From: Candidatus Pelagibacter sp.
GTDB lineage: Bacteria; Pseudomonadota; Alphaproteobacteria; Pelagibacterales; Pelagibacteraceae
Length of the DNA stretch: 10,299 nt
Reading direction: 5' to 3'
Assembly: GCA_028097945.1 (NCBI GenBank)
Contig: JAOHFJ010000020.1
Coordinates: 1 to 10,299, forward strand
In this document: piece after piece, positions 8,370 to 10,299 of the stretch
Numbering within the stretch: position 1 is the stretch's first letter
How the letters are laid out: every line of letters starts with the position of its first letter
Position numbers and translations under genes: made by a program
The notes under the pieces: generated by a model
Told to the model about the DNA's origin: nothing
The model's database searches: none
Seen by the model: only the letters and a program-made list of their open reading frames with translations

Positions 8370-8413
8370 ATTTGAATAATCGAAAATATCTCTGTATTTT
8401 AATTAATTCAAAT
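8370..8413. repeat. Long imperfect AT-rich inverted repeat between pnp and the next operon
   Basis: ATTTGAAT (8370-8377) is exactly complementary to ATTCAAAT (8406-8413). Inside it, AAT (8378-8380) can pair with ATT (8402-8404) across a one-base bulge. AAAATA (8383-8388) pairs with TATTTT (8395-8400) around a six-base TCTCTG loop. The whole forms about 17 pairs in a 44-base hairpin. No T-run follows on the + strand, so it is not a classic terminator. It starts 10 bases after the pnp stop and could protect or end the pnp transcript, or be an operator for the next gene. AT-rich sequence produces such palindromes by chance, so function is uncertain. Confidence 0.4.
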
Positions 8414-8418
8414 ATAGT
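8413..8418 (+). promoter_or_regulatory. Weak candidate -10 box for the downstream operon
   Basis: TATAGT at 8413-8418 differs from the consensus -10 box at one position and lies 14 bases before the ATG at 8433. No good -35 box is found 16-18 bases upstream. An alternative pair, TTGAAT (8372-8377) and TATTTT (8395-8400) with a 17-base spacer, falls inside the inverted repeat. A new promoter here would make sense because the gene content changes, but the evidence is thin. Confidence 0.2.
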
Positions 8419-8432
8419 AAAATATTTAAATT

Positions 8433-9188
8433 ATGAGAAAATTGAGTCCTTTTAAAAACAGTACAGGTTTGTTGATTAGGATTGATGACATTGCAGCTCA
8501 TATGAAATGGGATTTAATCAATAAATGTGAAATTTTATTTGATGAGCTTAATATAAAACCTCTAATAGGGGTAATTCCAAACAACAAAGATAAAGAATTT
8601 TTGAAATATGAAAAAAATGATGATTTTTGGAGTCAAGTAAGATCTTGGCAAAACAAAGGATGGGAGATATCCATGCATGGTTTCGATCATGTTTATAATA
8701 CAGATACAAAAAAAAATGACTTTTTTGGTTACGGTGGAAAATCAGAATTTTACGGACATCCTTTTGAGTACCAAAAAAAAAAAATAGAGGAAGGATTAAA
8801 GATATTTAGCAAAGAAAAAATAAATATAAGATCTTTTTTTGCCCCTAATCATACCTATGATCTTAATACTTTTAAAGCTTTAAAAATAAACGGTATAGAT
8901 TATGTTATCGATGGATACGGACTAAAGCCTTATAGTGAATTTGAAATAAATTTTATACCTCAACTTTTTTATAAAGAAAGAATACTTCCATTTGGAATTC
9001 AAAGCACTCAAGTGCATTTGAATTATATGAATGATGAAAATTTTTTGAATTTTGTTTCTTTCATTAAAAAAAACTCATCAAAAATTATTAATTTTGATGA
9101 AGCGATAGAAAAAATTGACAACGACATTCTCTCTAAACTGTCTAGAATAACTATAGAAAAATCACTTAAACTAATAAGATCATTTTAA
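8433..9188 (+). CDS. NodB-fold / DUF2334-like metal-dependent deacetylase family protein
   Basis: The 251-residue protein resembles polysaccharide deacetylases of the NodB (CE4) fold, most like the DUF2334 branch. Visible landmarks in order are an early Asp-Asp (IRIDD, D18-D19) and the metal-binding type HxxxH in MHGFDH (H82 and H86). FFAPNHTYD (135-143) lies where the fold's third motif is expected, and QVHLNY (193-198) supplies a late histidine. Such enzymes use a divalent metal to remove acetyl groups from N-acetyl sugars, but some family members have other substrates. No signal peptide or membrane segment is seen, so the protein is probably cytoplasmic and might act on a sugar precursor or small molecule (inference). 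No Shine-Dalgarno sequence precedes the ATG. The next gene starts 5 bases after the stop. This gene and the next are more AT-rich than the nusA-pnp block. The exact substrate is unknown. Confidence 0.75.
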   Translation: MRKLSPFKNSTGLLIRIDDIAAHMKWDLINKCEILFDELNIKPLIGVIPNNKDKEFLKYEKNDDFWSQVRSWQNKGWEISMHGFDHVYNTDTKKNDFFGYGGKSEFYGHPFEYQKKKIEEGLKIFSKEKINIRSFFAPNHTYDLNTFKALKINGIDYVIDGYGLKPYSEFEINFIPQLFYKERILPFGIQSTQVHLNYMNDENFLNFVSFIKKNSSKIINFDEAIEKIDNDILSKLSRITIEKSLKLIRSF

Positions 9189-9193
9189 AATCC

Positions 9194-10141
9194 ATGATAG
9201 GATCAAAAATAACAGCAATTGAATATTACCTTCCAAAAAACATAGAGAATAATTCTGGATTTAAAAAAAATAATCCCAAGGTAAACATTGATAGAATTAA
9301 AGAAAAAACTGGAATCAATAACAGATACTTATCTAGCAAAAACGAGACTGTAATAGATATTAGTATTAAAGCTACTAATAAATTGCTTAAAAAGTTCCCA
9401 AAAAATAAAGTTGAGTTTTTAATATTAGTAACTCAAACTTCAAATTTTAGAATCCCTACATCTGCATGTATAATTCAAAATAAGCTTAAACTTAGAAATG
9501 AAATTATTGCTTTTGATATGAATTTAGGTTGTTCGGGGTTTATTTATGCTTTAAGAATGGCATCAAGTTTAATAGAGTCGAAGCAGGCCAAAAATGGAAT
9601 TATAATATGTGCTGATACCTATACTAAGTACATTAGCAAAACGAACACTGCTTGTAGACCAATATTTTCTGATGCTGCATCTGCAATTTTAATTTCAAAG
9701 AGTGCAAAAAATAGAATAGGTCCATTTGAACTTGGTGCGGACGGTTCAGGTGCCGATGCATTGGAGTTACCAACCGGTACAAACGAAATCACAATGAATG
9801 GAGCAAAAGTTCTAACCTTTGCAATGGACGTGGTTCCCAATAATGTAAATAAACTTTTAAAGAAAATAAAGATAAATAAAAAAAATATTCATAAATTTAT
9901 TTTTCATCAAGCAAGTAAATATATTTTGGATAACATAAATAGAAGATTATCAATCAAAAAAAATAATACTTTTGAAAACTATGGAAAAGTCGGAAATACA
10001 ATCTCAGCCTCTATACCAATAGCTTTAAAAGATGCGTATACAAGAAGAAAGATATCAATTAACAAAAATATTATAATTGCGGGATATGGAGTTGGTTTAT
10101 CTTGGGGTTCGGCGTTAATTAAATGGAATAAATTATTATGA
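9194..10141 (+). CDS. 3-oxoacyl-ACP synthase III-like (FabH-family) ketosynthase
   Basis: The 315-residue protein is a full-length thiolase-fold KAS III-type enzyme. The N-terminus (KITAIEYYLP) and RIKEKTGINNRYL (34-46) match the family. The catalytic triad is intact: Cys113 in LGCSGF, His238 in FHQAS and Asn268 in GNTISASIP. The C-terminus has the glycine-rich GYGVGLSWGSALI signature (297-309). FabH starts fatty-acid synthesis by condensing acetyl-CoA with malonyl-ACP. Related enzymes in surface-glycan or specialised-metabolite clusters use other acyl groups. The context (a deacetylase before it, a methyltransferase after it, no fab genes nearby) favours such a specialised role over housekeeping FabH, but this is inference. 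The start lies 5 bases after the preceding stop, without a clear Shine-Dalgarno sequence. The stop overlaps the next ATG in an ATGA, suggesting coupled translation. Confidence 0.87.
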   Translation: MIGSKITAIEYYLPKNIENNSGFKKNNPKVNIDRIKEKTGINNRYLSSKNETVIDISIKATNKLLKKFPKNKVEFLILVTQTSNFRIPTSACIIQNKLKLRNEIIAFDMNLGCSGFIYALRMASSLIESKQAKNGIIICADTYTKYISKTNTACRPIFSDAASAILISKSAKNRIGPFELGADGSGADALELPTGTNEITMNGAKVLTFAMDVVPNNVNKLLKKIKINKKNIHKFIFHQASKYILDNINRRLSIKKNNTFENYGKVGNTISASIPIALKDAYTRRKISINKNIIIAGYGVGLSWGSALIKWNKLL

Positions 10142-10299
10142 TTAAAGAGGAAAAAAAAGTTTTTAAACCAAATGCTACGACATCTCTTCTGGTACAGAGT
10201 TCTCTTAAAACTTTAAAGAAAAAATCTGATATTTTAGACCTGGGCTGCGGTACAGGCTATGTAGGTTTAACTATTGCAAAAAAAACAAAAATTAAAAAT
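10138..10299 (+). CDS. Class I SAM-dependent methyltransferase, N-terminal part (runs off the window)
   Basis: An open frame begins with the ATG at 10138, inside the ATGA overlap with the ketosynthase stop, and stays open for 54 codons to the window end. It contains the SAM-binding motif I of Rossmann-fold methyltransferases, DLGCGTGYVG (residues 34-43). This is preceded by VFKPNATTSLLV (8-19), which resembles the segment ahead of motif I in HemK/PrmC-like and RsmC-like enzymes. Motif IV, which would distinguish an N-methyltransferase (an NPPY-type motif) from others, lies beyond the window, so the substrate cannot be assigned. The four-base overlap ties it to the upstream deacetylase-ketosynthase operon. 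Confidence 0.8.
   Translation, partial: MIKEEKKVFKPNATTSLLVQSSLKTLKKKSDILDLGCGTGYVGLTIAKKTKIKN

Noticed and set aside
9619..9840. Minus-strand open frame opposite the ketosynthase gene
   Set aside because: Shadow of a well-supported gene; no motif or ribosome-binding site seen.
1..10299. CRISPR arrays, insertion sequences, tRNA or rRNA genes
   Set aside because: No spaced direct repeats, transposase motifs, cloverleaf structures or rRNA-like conserved stretches were recognised on either strand.

Overview
The window is a strongly AT-rich, gene-dense piece of bacterial chromosome. All recognisable genes lie on the + strand, and the longest gap between genes is 91 bases. Several things point to a genome-streamlined marine alphaproteobacterium of the SAR11/Pelagibacterales kind or a similar lineage: the gene order lnt-metK-nusA-infB-rbfA-rpsO-pnp, the alphaproteobacterial features of NusA (an extended second C-terminal acidic repeat ending in an LSRKEADDLIM-type motif) and of IF-2 (RQRSLA-like segment in the N-terminal region), the low G+C and the tiny or overlapping intergenic regions. 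The exact taxon cannot be fixed by reading alone.

Layout. Bases 2-673 hold the C-terminal part of apolipoprotein N-acyltransferase (lnt), cut by the window edge. It overlaps metK (663-1826, S-adenosylmethionine synthetase). A 91-base gap follows, with a strong GC-rich hairpin and T-run. Then come the translation/transcription genes: nusA (1918-3468), infB (3473-5653), rbfA (5654-6055), rpsO (6027-6287) and pnp (6287-8359). They are separated by 4 bases or fewer, or overlap, so they are almost certainly one transcript. After a 73-base AT-rich gap with a long imperfect inverted repeat, the gene content changes to a NodB-fold/DUF2334-like deacetylase (8433-9188), a ketoacyl-ACP synthase III-like protein (9194-10141) and the start of a class I methyltransferase (10138 to the window end). 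These three also look like one operon and are visibly more AT-rich than the block before them.

How the genes fit together. The nusA-pnp block combines transcription elongation and antitermination (NusA), translation initiation (IF-2), 30S maturation and structure (RbfA, S15) and RNA decay (PNPase), a classic growth-linked operon. Compared with the usual alphaproteobacterial order (lnt-HTH regulator-metK-trmB-rimP-nusA-ylxR-infB-rbfA-truB-rpsO-pnp), this copy lacks the HTH gene, trmB, rimP, ylxR and truB, and the remaining genes have been closed up. The downstream trio resembles cell-surface glycan or small acyl-metabolite chemistry: deacetylation, acyl condensation and methylation. Its substrate cannot be read from the sequence.

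No rRNA, tRNA, insertion sequence, CRISPR array or phage gene was recognised, and no wholly new system could be demonstrated. The points most worth following are the multiple gene losses inside the nusA operon, the hairpin left directly in front of nusA, the rbfA/rpsO overlap, and the unassigned deacetylase-KAS III-methyltransferase module.
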